DNA of 64,000 bases from Lichina pygmaea (lineage: Eukaryota; Ascomycota; Lichinomycetes; Lichinales; Lichinaceae). Positions within the stretch are counted from its first letter, which is position 1, and the number at the start of each line of letters is the position of its first letter. Under the pieces are notes generated by a model. The model was given only the letters and a program-made list of their open reading frames with translations, ran no database searches and was not told the origin of the DNA. Location: contig OY730169.1 in the NCBI GenBank assembly GCA_963422465.1, positions 992,001 through 1,056,000 on the forward strand. Direction: 5' to 3'. This document shows, piece by piece, positions 45,629 through 57,812 of this stretch. Made by a program: the position numbers and the translations under genes.

Positions 45629-46256
45629 AGTAGCAGGGACGAGCTGAGTTGCTGTACTAGTGATCCAAGGGTTCGTGTGGGACGTTCCGAAGATGGACGG
45701 CCGAGCAAGTTTAGTGAGGTTGATGGTCCTTGAAGCTCGAGTGAGGATGAACCGACACTACATCTATCGAAGAAAGGGTTGGTGAAGTAGGAGGAAGGAA
45801 AAGGTAGCACGAGAGGTGAGGCAATGAATTTATATCCCCGAAAAGCAGAAGCTGCGGGGTATTCTCTGAAAATGCCAATTCCATTTTCGCTCTTTATGCC
45901 TGGTGAATAGACACGTCGTAGTTTTGTTCTGGAGTACGTACGTACGTACCGACGTTGATGTCATAATGCCGTAAGTCCGGGCATTGATGGACCCAAATCA
46001 GCCGCACATCAAAAGTATGAAGACAGTCTACCAAGGTTGGACGCCGGTTTTACTCTCACTATTTCTGCTACTGTGAAGAAACCTACTCGCTGGGGCGCCC
46101 GGCATGACCCCCCGAGGTCCTAGAGGCCCCTTTCGAACTCAAACACCCGCAATTAAAAGTGTTATTCTGCGTATTAAGGGCTTGCTAAACAGATGGGGAG
46201 AAGTTTGTGTTGTTGGTAATTGCTATACCGTAGGGAAGTGATCCATGCGCCACCAT
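45629..46256. other. Intergenic, SDR / methyltransferase
   Basis: 630 bp between two minus-strand genes. GTACGTACGTACC lies near 45937; nothing else is recognised. Confidence 0.5.
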
Positions 46257-47499
46257 CTATGTTGTGAACTTTGCAGGAGGTTCAGGAGTGAGAAAGCCAC
46301 GGGTCCAGACCGCCCACGAGCAGACCACATTTGGACCGTCGTCACAGTCTTGAGCTTCGAGCTCGTGATGAGGCGAGGTTCCCCGGTCGTCGTAGCCCGC
46401 ATCTCCGCCGTCACGTAGTACGCGGAATCCAGCGTTGTTCATGCGGTCACTGAATTCCTGTAGCTCCTTGGTATATCCTGGTCTGATGACTGCCTCGACG
46501 ATGACCAGCGCGTGGGGATTATCGCTGTTGAGGTATTTGTTGAACATCTCCACCATCAAGCGGGGGTGTTCAGCTCCATAAACGGTGTCTGCGGCCAGTA
46601 TCACGTCGTAGCGATAGCGTCCTCGATCGTGGACCACCTGGTCGTCTTTTCCGGGGCAAGGGATTGCCTGTAGCCGGGCCGATGATTCTTTGCTCTCCTC
46701 TTCCCAGTCCAGCACACCAGTGGTCATCCAGCCATCCTGCTCGTCCCTTGTTCGCCTCTTCCCCCACCTGGCGAAAGAAATGGCTTGCCGATTGACCTCC
46801 ACGTTGGCTTGTAGGTTGTCCACGATGTTGGCCACATCTGTAAGATGAACGTCCACGTCCTTCCATATCGCAGCCGCAGCCATACCCAGAAGACCGGTTC
46901 CAGCGCCCAGCTCAAGGGTATAGAGCCTCTTCTTGGAACCCCAGGGCAGCAGACACGAGAAGTCCTTGAGCCGATTGGCCAGCAAAAAGGACGACAGCCA
47001 TGTCTTGAATCCAAGGTTGTCCGCCGTGATGGACGGCTCGTGGATGTTAAGCGCCAGTGGTTCCTGCAGACCGACATTTATTGTGAAGGTCCGGGTGAAG
47101 GAGGGAGCGCCTGTCCGGCCACACTCGCTTCAGCGTCCGTGCAAGACGGGTTGGGACAGCGGAAGTCTGGCAAAAGGGTCGGAGGCAGTCGTACTCATAC
47201 GGCCACATCGCTCACACAGCCGCCGACTGGCCAACTGCCAAACTCGCTCGCGGGCCGCATCATCGGCGATCCACGAAAGATCACTGGCGATGATGCTGGT
47301 CAGATATCTGATGACGTCTGGCTGGTGGCCCAGGTTCCGGGCGGCTTCTCTGACGCCAGCCACATTCTCGCCAGACCGATGATCCGCCTGACGCAGGGTC
47401 AATGGTGGGATTTTAACTGCTAGGGACTCCGATTCTCGGACCAGAAGCAGCGAGGATGGCCGAGTGGAGAGGAGGGGGAGATTGAGCACTGCAGTCAAA
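46257..47499 (-). CDS. Protein-lysine methyltransferase, EFM2/methyltransferase-16 type
   Basis: A seven-beta-strand SAM-dependent methyltransferase of the family of yeast Efm2, which methylates elongation factors. The main exon (47110-46257) contains IHEPSITADNLGFKTWLSS, the SAM-binding LELGAGTGLLGMAAAA, an acidic strand-2 end VHLTDVANIV, the post-II motif YDVILAADTVYGAEHP and GYDDRG near the C-terminus. The upstream exon carries VIRYLTSIIASDLSWI and LCERCGR. A 90-bp intron (47200-47111, GTATGA...ACAG) joins them as CGRAPSFTRTF, which fits the family. No ATG is in frame at the 5' end. An acceptor-like CTGCAG at about 47495 suggests a short first exon further upstream, so the true start is unknown. 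Divergent from MDM12. EFM2 is my best guess; other family members cannot be excluded. Confidence 0.72.
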
Positions 47500-47860
47500 C
47501 GTTAGCCAAACGGTCAGGTCACAGGTTTCCCGCTACAGTAGCTGCCTATGCTGCGTTGCGTTAGCGTTGATACGTACTACTCGCGTACGGTACCGGTACA
47601 ATACAGCCGTCACGATCACGGGGTTTCTACCGTCTTGCGCGTCTCTCGCCGTCAAGGGCGGGTGATTCTGCACTGCTACCAGCCCTTCAGATATGGATGA
47701 TTTGATGTTCACGAAGTGCAGAGAGCAAAGAAACTCCTTTCAGTCGCATTCCGAATTTAAGTTCGAATTCGACTCTGAAGTCTGAGTTGTACCAGAGCTC
47801 TATCATGTGACCAAGAGGCATCTTCTGCCATACCGGTATCACCAAGGTATCAGACGACCA
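47500..47860. promoter_or_regulatory. Divergent promoter region, methyltransferase / MDM12
   Basis: About 360 bp between the methyltransferase coding exons and the MDM12 start. It contains GTACGGTACCGGTACAAT near 47585-47602 and probably a short first exon of the methyltransferase. Confidence 0.45.
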
Positions 47861-49165
47861 ATGTCCATCGATATCGACTGGGCAGCCTTGACAGGTGGAC
47901 CTGATGGCCTCGCCCTGGCGGAGCGCATTCGCAACTTCGTAGATGTCAAATTCCAGCAGATACCTCTGCCACTTTTCATCCGGTCCGTGCAGGTGCACTC
48001 GTTCGAATTCGGGACCACGGCGCCGGAGATCGTGATCAAGGACATATGCGACCCGCTGCCGGACTTTTACGAGGATGGCCTTGTCGTCGAAGACGCCAAT
48101 CATGGCGAGCAGGAAGACGCCAGAGATGACATGATCTCCGCACGAACGGGAGAGTTCTTGGACCCAGGGCGAGGAAGAGCACCCGAAGGATCTGGACCCC
48201 TCAAGGGCTCGGCTGCCAATGGAAAGAGACCACCGTCGAGCATCGATACCCGCACCGTGGGGGCGCGCTCCATGTTCTCGCTTCCAGATCAGTTGCCAAG
48301 CCCGTCACTGGGCGTCAACACGCCTGGCATTCCAGGAGGCACTTCGAATCTGAGTTACTTCCATCTGCCTATCGCGGCTGGTCTATCGGGCACACAGACA
48401 CCTCTGGCCGCGGTAGCTGGCCGTCATCTAACACTTGAGCATGGCATTGGCGCATCTGTCAATGCGGTTCCCGATGTCAACCGCCATTCGCTCGCCAACT
48501 CGACCAGCCCGAGTGTGAGGCCGGCTACAGCCGAGTCGACGCAATCTGGCGTCTCTGATATTAGCCCCGAAAGTCAAGGCTTGGGTGGCTCGCATGGCTT
48601 CAACCCCATGAAGGCTTCAACAGCGCACGAGGAACAGCAGACTGTACCGGAAGCGGATGACGAGTCCCAGAGGGCACTGTCGTTAGGTCCCGAAGATCGG
48701 GCCGCGGACATGCAGATCGTCTCACGCGTGACCTACTCGGGCGACGTCAAGCTTTCCGTGACTGCCGAGATCCTGTTGGACTACCCTATGCCAAGCTTCG
48801 TGAGCATACCGGTGCGTCTGAACATCATAGGGATGTCCTTTGATGGGGTGGGAGTCCTGGCCTGGATTCGCAGGCGAGTTCACTTCTGCTTCGCCTCGCC
48901 CGAAGATGCCTCGATCATGGTTGGCGAAGGCGGGGACTCTGCCGGTCGCCGCTTGGGCCACGACGGCGCTCATTTCCCAGGCAAGAAAGCCGAGGTCGGA
49001 GGGCTGATACAGGAGATCCGAGTCGAGAGCGAGATCGGGCAGAGGGAGAACGGCAAGCAATCGCTGAAGAACGTCGGTAAGGTCGAGAAGTTCATCCTTG
49101 AGCAGGTTCGAAGGATCCTCGAAGACGAGCTGGTGTATCCCAGTTTCTGGACGTTCCTGATATGA
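47861..49165 (+). CDS. MDM12: Mitochondrial distribution and morphology protein 12 (ERMES subunit)
   Basis: Mdm12 is the cytosolic bridging subunit of the ERMES complex, which tethers ER to mitochondria and moves phospholipids through its SMP domain. The single-exon, 434-residue ORF begins at the ATG at 47861 (MSIDIDWAALTGGPDGLALA), the invariant family start; the open frame upstream lacks an ATG. The SMP domain is split as in all Mdm12. The N-terminal part has KFQQIPLPLFIRSVQVHSFE, APEIVIKDICDPLPDFYED. The C-terminal part has VTYSGDVKLSVTAEILLDYP, GVGVLAWIRRRVHFCF and IQEIRVESEIGQ and ends VYPSFWTFLI. Between them lies a variable Ser/Pro/Gly-rich linker of about 200 residues. GWT1 lies 358 bp downstream on the same strand. 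Confidence 0.95.
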   Translation: MSIDIDWAALTGGPDGLALAERIRNFVDVKFQQIPLPLFIRSVQVHSFEFGTTAPEIVIKDICDPLPDFYEDGLVVEDANHGEQEDARDDMISARTGEFLDPGRGRAPEGSGPLKGSAANGKRPPSSIDTRTVGARSMFSLPDQLPSPSLGVNTPGIPGGTSNLSYFHLPIAAGLSGTQTPLAAVAGRHLTLEHGIGASVNAVPDVNRHSLANSTSPSVRPATAESTQSGVSDISPESQGLGGSHGFNPMKASTAHEEQQTVPEADDESQRALSLGPEDRAADMQIVSRVTYSGDVKLSVTAEILLDYPMPSFVSIPVRLNIIGMSFDGVGVLAWIRRRVHFCFASPEDASIMVGEGGDSAGRRLGHDGAHFPGKKAEVGGLIQEIRVESEIGQRENGKQSLKNVGKVEKFILEQVRRILEDELVYPSFWTFLI

Positions 49166-49523
49166 GAGAGCTGTTGCGAGACTCGAATCTGCACGTAAAG
49201 TCTTCCTGTCTTGTAGTACATACGTAAGATCATATCAAACTGGTAAGCCATGCCTATAGCAATGGGTGCGGTGGGTACGTATCCCAGCGTCTCCGGGAGG
49301 GGCTCGTAGGGCCCGTGGCCCTGGTGGATGCCTATAGCTAGGCATAAAGGCCACCTGAGCAGCTTCGGCCACAGCCCACCGCTTGCTCCAGCCGCTGGAG
49401 ACCAACGCGACCAGCTACCGGTACGATATAGGATGACGACGATGGCTGCTTCAACCCCCGGGACACGATAACCGTACGTCCCACGCCCTCAACGCCCACA
49501 AGGAGCCTTATCCGTGCCAAGAA
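49166..49523. other. Intergenic, MDM12 / GWT1
   Basis: 358 bp with a near-perfect self-complementary stretch around CCTATAGC/GCTATAGG (49252-49259 and 49330-49337), a possible hairpin at the MDM12 3' end. Confidence 0.45.
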
Positions 49524-51251
49524 ATGCCCCGAAGTGACAAGTTGCTGAAGGAGGATTTCGTCAGCAACCTCCCCGGCGGCTCCATCTCGGAGATCAACTA
49601 CGTGACCGCCGTCGCGCCGGTAGGTAATCGGCGCCACTTCCCTGTATCTTCTCTGAACAGGAAGGGAGGAAGGAAGGAAGTTGTCGTCCTGCAATCACGG
49701 TGAAGCTGACGAGTACCGGTATGACAGGCCGCCGTGCTGCTGTGGTCGGCCCTCGAGACCCGACTACGTCTCTTTTCGTCGTACGGGCCTGACGCGTTCG
49801 TCCTAGATTTTCTGCTCAACTGCACCGCCGTGCTGCTCGCGACAACGCTGTATTCGTCGACGCCGGTGTTACTGAGCGGCCTACTGCTTGGTCCAGCGGT
49901 GCTGTTATGCGTCTCCGTACGACCTAGCAGGCAGCAGAGGAGAGCAGCTCGACAGCCAAGTGGGCGTGATGAAGGATCACCCAGAGCCGGCATGGCGGAT
50001 CTGGATCCAAAGGGGAGCTTTCCTCAACTGCCAAGAAGACAGTTTGTGACCACGTACCGTGGCTGCATGCTCGTGATCACGTGCATCGCCATCTTGGCCG
50101 TCGACTTCAATGTCTTCCCCAGGCGCTTTGCCAAGGTCGAGACGTGGGGCACGTCGCTCATGGATCTCGGAGTCGGCTCTTTCGTCTTCTCCGCCGGCTT
50201 GGTCGCCGCGAGGTCTGTCCTGAAGGACCAGGCCAGGAGCGCAAGCCGTGGCCCGCAACCTTCGCCTTCGAGGAGCCTGTCGCGGCGGTTGTTCGAGTCT
50301 CTCTACCACTCGCTTCCGCTGCTTGGTCTGGGCCTCGTCCGGATGCTGATGACCAAGCGACTCGAGTACCAGGAGCATGTCACGGAGTATGGCGTTCATT
50401 GGAACTTTTTTTTCACCCTCGCCTTGCTCCCTCCTTTCGTCACGCTGTTTCAGACGGTCTTTTCGGTCTTGGTCCCATCATATGCCTTGCTTTCGATGTT
50501 TGTCGGTGGCATCTACACTCTTGGTCTCGAGTGCACGGACCTCAAGAAATACGTCCTCAGCGCGCCACGGGAGGACCTCTTGTCGATGAACCGCGAAGGC
50601 ATCTTCTCCTTTTGGGGGTATCTCTCGGTCTTCTTGGCCGGCCAGTCCGCCGGCATGACCGTACTAGCGCCGTGGTCACCTCGACCGCCGTCTCGGGCAT
50701 CGCCCGCGACTCCCCCGGCGTCCTACGTGTCCTATGCCGGGATGAGAAGGCTCGTCCGCAACCTCATCCGCCGAGATCCCATCTCTACGAATCTCGTTTT
50801 CGGCGCTCTCATATACACCTCTCTGTTTCATCTGATCACTTCGTCGAGTTCGTCGTCGCTGGCCTTCTTATCGCTGACGACATCGAGGCGATTGGCCAAC
50901 CTACCTTACGTGCTATGGGTCTGTGCCTTCAACAACGCTCAACTTCTCCTATTCTACCACATCCACCGGTCCTTCTTCTCCGAATCCAGAAGCGCCTCTT
51001 CCGCCCCCAAGTCTCCTGGCGACCACGACCGATCCGAAGGATTGGTCACTGTGTCACCGCTCCTCGAGGCGTTCAACAGAAACGGCCTCGTCGTTTTCAT
51101 CCTCGCCAATCTTCTGACGGGGCTGATCAACCTGTTCGTGGATACGTTGAACACGTCTACGTTGTTGGCGATGAGCATTCTCCTGTCCTACACAGCTTGT
51201 CTTTCCTCTGTCGCCGTCGGGCTCGACGTTTACTCTCGCAGGGCGATATAG
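49524..51251 (+). CDS. GWT1: GPI-anchored wall transfer protein 1 (inositol acyltransferase), two exons
   Basis: Gwt1 is the multi-pass ER enzyme that acylates the inositol ring of GlcN-PI, an early step of GPI anchor synthesis and the target of manogepix. Exon 1 (49524-49619) encodes LLKEDFVSNLPGGSISEINY; a 108-bp intron (GTAGGT...ACAG) joins it to exon 2 (49728-51251), giving 539 residues. Family marks are the N-terminal FVSNLPGGSISEINYVTAVA, the strongly conserved VDFNVFPRRFAKVETWGTSL and MDLGVGSFVFSAGLVAA. Further blocks are EYGVHWNFFFTLALLPP, NREGIFSFWGYLSVFLAG and, near the end, GLINLFVDTLNTS. About a dozen hydrophobic helices cover the protein. The start ATG (MPRSDKLLKEDF) is the only one in frame before the conserved block. 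The protein is slightly long because of Ser/Arg-rich loops. Confidence 0.95.
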
Positions 51252-54200
51252 ATGCCTTGAGGGGTGCATAGCGATGGCCTTTTCGTCCTACTCCTGATAG
51301 ATCCGAAATAATCCATCGACTTGTCATATCATAGGGTTATATACGGAGGTATGCGCATCAGCGTTTTGTAACAGAAGCTCCATTACTCCAAAGCATGAAA
51401 ACTCATAGACCATGAACCTTCAAGATTAGATACTACTCGTGGTGTGGTCGAAGTTTCCCAAACTCTTTGATTTCATCAACGCCAAATTTCGTTGGGCCAC
51501 CGGCAGCGCAAAAAGTGTTCCTACGTCATTGGCCTTGAAGCCACGCGATATCGACTGCAGCCGGCAACACTGCAGAACAGCTGGACTATCCCTATCTTCA
51601 GTCATAGAACTACGCAGTAAAGTGTTGACAGAGTTGTTTCATGGTTCATGACAGTGTCGTTCGTCTATATCGTGAGAAAATCTAGCTCAACTACCGATTT
51701 CGAGTTCGCGATACCTGTACGGAGGTACTCCGAATCTGGCAGCGCCCGCAACGCACAGAAGTACTGTACTTCGGCAACTATAATCAAGCAAGAATCTCGC
51801 AGGCCATTGAATTGATGCTCTCGGACCTCTCACCCCAATAAAATACTGTGAAGCAACTCGCTCCTTGCAATGGTTCGACGTACAAGACTGGACGAGAGGC
51901 TCATCTCTATTTGCAGTGGAGGAGTAAGGAAACAGCCCGCTCCAAGAGTCCGACCAGACGAACACCTGATCATCTTCGAGTCAGGAGATGGCTCACGCCA
52001 GCTAACAAAACGAGCCGGTCGATAGACTTTGACTGCCAGTGCCAGGGGCGTATCAGAATCACTTTTTTGCATGGCTTAGAATCTTGGACCATCACGCGGT
52101 GTGAACGTCGTACGGTACTTAACCCCTGACAATACCTATCACTCCCCCGGCTAAGTCTGTCTGCAGAGTGGATCTCCCACTTCGCGAGAGCAAGGGGTGC
52201 ATGTGGATTGCTCCCTTGATGTGGCGGTCAATCGCCGAAGGCTCATGATGCATGCCTTGCTGCATCAGAATTGGTCGAGACTCATGCGGACATCCTCGGA
52301 ATCCAGTGTCCAGTGAAGAAGCAATATCGGAATGGCTGTCCTAAAGACAAGCGGTGTGTGCATCGAAGACTGGAAATACTGGCGATGCCCCACAAGCGGG
52401 CTGCTTGCATCACGGCCGAGGTCACACAGCGGTTTGCTGTCCAGACGCTTCTTAAGAAATTGGGACGATTGGGGCAGCAGATGCAGGCACTGCTCGTCTC
52501 AGGAGCCACTTCACCTTACACACCTCTCGATCATATATGCTGAAGCCTTGGGCCGCAAACAACCCAGTTCGGGCAGGTGTTCCCGGAAAGACTCGAACAT
52601 TTCTGAGTGGACATAGCCTTATCGCTTGTTTGGCCTCTCCCCGGTTCAGGTAGAGGGCACGGGTTCGATGTTGTGCATGAGGCTGCATGTGAGGCTGACA
52701 CCCTCGACCTGAAACCCTCCAGGACAGACGACGGAAGAGACGGGAAGTGGATGCTGATCGAGGCCATCTGGGAAAAGTTCGTCCTACCTGGTGTTCAGGG
52801 CAGCCGTCTCGGCAGGAGGCAGTACAACGGTGCAGCCGACGTTGGCCAGGTTTTTGTCCTCCCTACCCCACGCTTGCAGCAACTGTGCCGAGCATCCGCA
52901 CCGTTTGACCTGACAGAAACGGCATGCTTCGAAAATAAGCATATGTCATCCTCTTTTGTGACGGCACTGACGGGTAGTAACGAAGAAGGCGGCCACTACC
53001 ACACTAGCGAGAGACGGATCCCTGTCCCTGCCGACATTGCTGCATGACTGGCTGGGCAAACACGTCGAGGAGCAGCGACCCCTCCCGCTGACAGTGGTCT
53101 CAGCTGCTGCGGTCTGCAGCTAGCCAGAACAGGTCGCAAAGCAAGAAAAAAGGGCATCTTGCATGCTGCCAGCAAAACCAATGCTGGAGACCGCTTGGAC
53201 CAACCCATACTCCCAAGCGCAGCTGCTACCCTCAACCCCCTCAAGTCTTCGTCAGACCGGGAGCCAGAACCAGTGGAAGCGGAAATCCAAGAATAGTGCA
53301 GAGAGAACCTGACACTGCCTTGGGGGCCTGTTGTCACCAGGCCATAAGGGAGAAAGGCCACGCCGGGCTAAAATTGGGTCTGAGCCGAAGACGCTGATCG
53401 CCGTCTGGCTGACCATACCGCAGCCGGCTGCATGACCACACCTGTCCCCGACTTTGCACGTACCGCAGGGGCTTCTCCTCCTGCTGCCAGCTCGCAGTAA
53501 GACGGTGAGCAGAAATCCGCAGCAAACGGTCGCTTTCGTGGAAGATCTCTCCTGCGAGGTGGAGCGGCTTTCGCCTGCAGTACCGGACGTTACGTACGTA
53601 ATGTACGAAGTACACATTACCGTACCGACATCGGCAGCCAGGCCGCGACATGATCCGGCAGGGGATGGTCTGCTGTGGATGGCGCAAGCGTTTCCTTGCA
53701 TGAATCGCCTCACGGAGATCGGCGCCGTCGAAATGGCCCGCACCGCCAAGGTCTCACCGGAACGGCCAGGCCAGGTGACGGTCAGAGATGAGGGAAGCCG
53801 CCTTCGAAGGCAAGATCAGAAACATTTTCCGCCCTGCTGCTGTTTATATCGGGCCAACCGTACCGACAAAACCTCGGGCCTCGACTTCGGCCGCGCTCAG
53901 ATGAGATGGTGTCCGCGAGGCCGTCGGCCGTTCAGCGCCGAGCAGCTCCAGAGACGCAACGACCTGGGCGACCTGCACCGATGCACTGACAGGTCACCCT
54001 TGGTCACATTTGGCCGCTGAGACGAACGGGACCTCGAAGCACCTGACGAACGCGATTGGGCCGGGACTCGCAGTCGCCCTTCCCGGCCTCGGTCCCATTG
54101 CTCGGCCCAAGCATCCTGTAAGGATCTCACTGGAGACAAGGGACGCCGTGGCCGCCGCGGCCGCGTCGACGGCAACGACGACAGAGTTTCAGCCAGCTCA

Positions 54201-54961
54201 AGTGATCAGCACCCGTCACCTAAGCGAGCAGCGCACCGGGTACTGTACGTACGTACGCATGGCATAGGCCATCCTGAGATTGGGTCGACCCTTCCTCGGC
54301 CAAAGGCTACGACCACACGACCACGACCGCTCCGTACCGGACGGTTGCGGCTACTGCCACGGCTATGCCGCCTGCCAGTCTAGCTCTCTGAGTGGTGCAG
54401 CGCCCTGACCTCGAATGCACATATCCTAGCCTGGCATACCCTTCGATCAATCTCGTCCGCCGCGCCCGCGCGAACAAACATCTCACATCATCCGTTGCGC
54501 TGCCGGAGCTGCTGGAGCTGGAGCTGCTGCCGCTGCCGCTGCTGCTGCTGCCGCTGCCGCTGCTGCTGCCGCTGCGCCGAGACGGGGCCACAGGAGAGCA
54601 AACGACACTGCAGCAAGAACGACGTCCTCCTCCGACCGACTATAAGACCATCGCCGAATGTCATTTCGAGCAGAATTCCGGCAGGAAATCCGAGAGGCAG
54701 CCGCTGGTGAATCGACCAGAGCCTTGATCACGACTCCGTTCCGGTATAAGGTGCTGTTCTCGGCTGCCGCTCGGTCCGAACGGCCCACGCTCGCCGTTCT
54801 TCCACCCGGCACGGAACTCGTCACCACGGCGCTCCGCCGACTTGGCAGTCCTCGAGTCGGGCTCGCCGCGATCCCTTCTCGCTTCGGCCTCCTTCGGCCT
54901 CGCCCCGAGCCAGCCGAGTCCCACTCCAGCCCGTCCAGCTCAAGTCGGGTTCACCCGGGCC
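51252..54961. other. Intergenic, no gene recognised
   Basis: 3.7 kb. Several open stretches (52271-52543, 52607-53047, 53454-54020) lack ATGs or have shuffled composition, and none resembles a known family. A GCTGCC-type low-complexity stretch lies at 54500-54575. GTACGTACGTAATGTACG occurs near 53590. Confidence 0.5.
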
Positions 54962-55108
54962 ATGTGCACCACCATCGATCACTGCTACGGGTGCGGTCAC
55001 GTCAAGAGCGAAGTCGCACCATGTGCGTCCTCGAAAGCCGGTGGAGACTGCCTCGAGAAGGTGATGAGGGTCCACCACAGCGAGAAGTGCGACGGCTGTG
55101 GAGGATGA
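54962..55108 (+). CDS. Small cysteine/histidine-rich protein, 48 residues
   Basis: An ATG-started ORF of 48 codons with MCTTIDHCYGCGHVKSEVAP near the start and HHSEKCDGCGG at the end, with 7 Cys and 4 His. Filamentous fungi have many tiny proteins with the pattern MC...I.H.Y.CGH....APC....C...V.H..KC..C; this fits well and probably binds zinc. The function is unknown to me. A longer unrelated frame overlaps it, but the spaced CxxCGH and KCxxC pairs and the ATG at the conserved position favour this reading. No intron and no signal peptide. Confidence 0.5.
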   Translation: MCTTIDHCYGCGHVKSEVAPCASSKAGGDCLEKVMRVHHSEKCDGCGG

Positions 55109-55550
55109 CGATACGCATGTCACGTACGTCTCCGCGTGGCCGTGGGGAGAGCACCTGCGTGCCGGGGTCGGACGAGATGCTGACGACCGGACCCGGACTA
55201 CAGACGGATGGCCTGGTCTGTCGAGGATATCGGGCTGATCGCCCCCAGGCCGCCCGACCCGCTCGGTCGTTTGGCCTGGCGCCGACAGCACACACGCACA
55301 ATCGAGGACCCCCACGCCTCTCGCTCGGCGCAGCTCCCTCAAGCTCGAGCTGCAGCACCACGAGCTGCGGCGCCGAGTCATACGGCTGGTGGGGGGCGCA
55401 ACCGACGCCCTCGGATGAGCGTTTTGTCAGGGTCGGTCGCGATAGGGAAATACGGGCGACGGGATTTGTCGAGACGAGGGACGTACGTTGCGTACATTTG
55501 CTGGGGATGCCCTCGGCAGTCTCTGCCCTGAGCCATCTTCTCCAGGCATC

Positions 55551-55551
<1 letters not shown>

Positions 55552-55585
<34 letters not shown>
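55552..55585. repeat. (CA)n microsatellite
   Basis: About 34 bp of perfect CA repeat. Confidence 0.95.
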
Positions 55586-55588
<3 letters not shown>

Positions 55589-56581
55589 ATCGGCGCAATT
55601 CGCTCTCTCCGACTTCCAGATTGTTTTGCGGGGCAGAGGCTCCCCTTCGGCGGATTTGGCATGGACGGGTCCGGGATGAGGTGCTAGAGCGCGGCCAGAA
55701 GCGAACACAGTGGCAAAAAACAAAGAGGGCGTGTAGAATGGCACAAGAGAGGCCTGGAGCCGAGACCCAACTCACATGCAAATCGTCGTTCCCTTTCTAC
55801 CTTGTTGGTGCCCCATTACAAGGTGGAGTCGACAGGACCGTAGCCCTAGAGCTAGCGCCGGATCCCTCCGCCGCAGGCCCGCCCGACGAGCTCGGACCTC
55901 GGCTTCCGACCACACAGACGATCGCGTCAGTCGACGTCGCTCGACCTGGCCGGACGATGCGAGGGCGGGGGGTTCCTCTTGGCCAGTCGTGCGCAGACAT
56001 GCAACAAGGTTGGTCGAACCGGGTTCCGCTGGGTAGTGCGAAGGCGCCGAGTACATCCGTACCTTTCTCTCGACCAGTCGTTCCTCGACCAAACGCGCAA
56101 TGACGCGGGAGCGATGGACGGGCACTGCAACCCTCTACTCGCTGCAAGCTGCAGCCCGAAGATTAGCCCATCCCATGCTGGTCGCCGGCTGGCTTCCTCT
56201 TCTAGCCGTCGACGCATTGTCCTTCCGGCGAGCGTTTCAAAGGAGGAAATACGTACGTATACGTACCGGAGGGAAGCTACCGCATAAGCTTTGGGATCGA
56301 GCGAAACACAGTTCGCACCGCCGGCGAATCATCGACTTCACCGAACCGCCCTCGGCCCATCTCCCGGCATGAGCAGCGGGAACATTGAATGACCTGCATC
56401 TTGGGTGGGTCAGGTGACATGGAGTGGGGCACACTGGCCGGATGCCTCTGCCTTTGCCGGGCGGCAGCATCCGCTCCGCACTTCCCGCTCGCAAACGCCT
56501 CGGCGTCGCTTACCAGGACGAGTACGAAGTACGTATACTGACGGATTTAACGTTACTCCCGTACGTACTTACGTACAGCCT

Positions 56582-56745
56582 CACGACACAAGTCTGCGTA
56601 CACCGGTACGACCCATCAGCTGCTATCTTCTTAAGTAGCGCGACAGAATCAGAGTTGAAGCGACGGTAGGAAGCCATGATGTATTGATCCTCCGGACTAA
56701 GCCCAGGTAGATTATGTGTGAAGGTGTACGCAGACTTGTGTCGTG
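56582..56745. mobile_element. MITE, copy 2, with perfect 23-bp inverted ends
   Basis: A 164-bp unit bounded by perfect 23-bp terminal inverted repeats: the left arm begins CACGACACAAGTCTGCG (56582-56604) and the right arm is its exact inverse (56723-56745). The interior, read on the minus strand, matches the copy at 12354-12529. The unit has no coding capacity of its own, so it would need a transposase from elsewhere. I cannot define the target-site duplication. Perfect arms suggest it is younger than copy 1. Confidence 0.75.
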
Positions 56746-57812
56746 CCACTACAGCAAGATACAATTAGTCAGCTGAGGAACCGGCGACTGTGTCAAAAAT
56801 CCGAGCCACCGACACACGCCGGTCAAGCTCCAGCACCGAGGTCAAGCTCCAAGTATGGATCAGGTCCCCGAGTCCCTCGACGCGCCAGCAACTCCAAGGC
56901 GACAGCGGAGGAGTGGCTGGAGGAGCTGATGGACTCGATGCAAGCACGTTTGCCAGGCAGTCGTTGATGCCAACGGTGGTCATACTGAACATTGAACTGT
57001 ACCTGGACGTCTCAGGAATCATGACAATGCGGCTCTGCAACTAATCCGTCAGACACCTCGTACATACGTATGGAAGTACTTACGTACTCCATAAGGAGGC
57101 AGCAACGAGAGGTCTGCCCGGGCATACGTAGCAGGGTACGTATGTACGTGACGTACGCATGTGCGGCAAAGCAAGACCAGGCAAGGCAAGGCATGGCAAA
57201 CACAGCAAGGGTCCAATTTGACTGCTCCGCAGGGCATGTCCCTGTGCCAGCATCGCGCGAACCTGCCGAAGAGCTTGAAGCCCAACATGACCATGACCCC
57301 CACACGAGCAAATCCTGCACTCAGCGCACACGCTACATCTCCACCCAGGGTCCGTGATCACTTCTGCATTCCGTTGACCGACAGGGGAACCTGCATTGCA
57401 GCTTGGCAGATGAATACGAAGTGTTTCTGACCAGGGATCCAGGAAGACACGTTATACCGTACGGTAGTGCTATGTCAGACCGCAAGACTGGTTTTTGACA
57501 TCGCCGTACAAGTGTTTCGAGAGATTCGAAGCAGGGTCGCTTTCGGTTGCCATCTTGCAATACTAGTAAAGCCTTACTCTTGCAAGCCAAAGAACAAGAT
57601 ACAGAGTACGGAGTGTATAGTAGCGCACCATGCTAGATGCGCTTACACAAGCAAGTTGTCGCCAACATCCGACAATCTGTTTTTACGGCTTGTGGGAAAG
57701 ACTTCACAAGTGACCTCGCGTGGAACCAAAACTTGCAGTTCACAGATAGTGCCCTTACAATGCTACTATAGCAGTGATATGCTGGTATGGATGGCTCTAC
57801 TGATATCTAAGA

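Noticed and set aside
54658-56103. A 481-codon open frame on the plus strand
   Set aside because: Arg/Ser/Pro-rich composition typical of GC-rich shadows, a (CA)n microsatellite inside it translating to a Thr-His run, and no family resemblance. The small cysteine-rich ORF in another frame is more credible.
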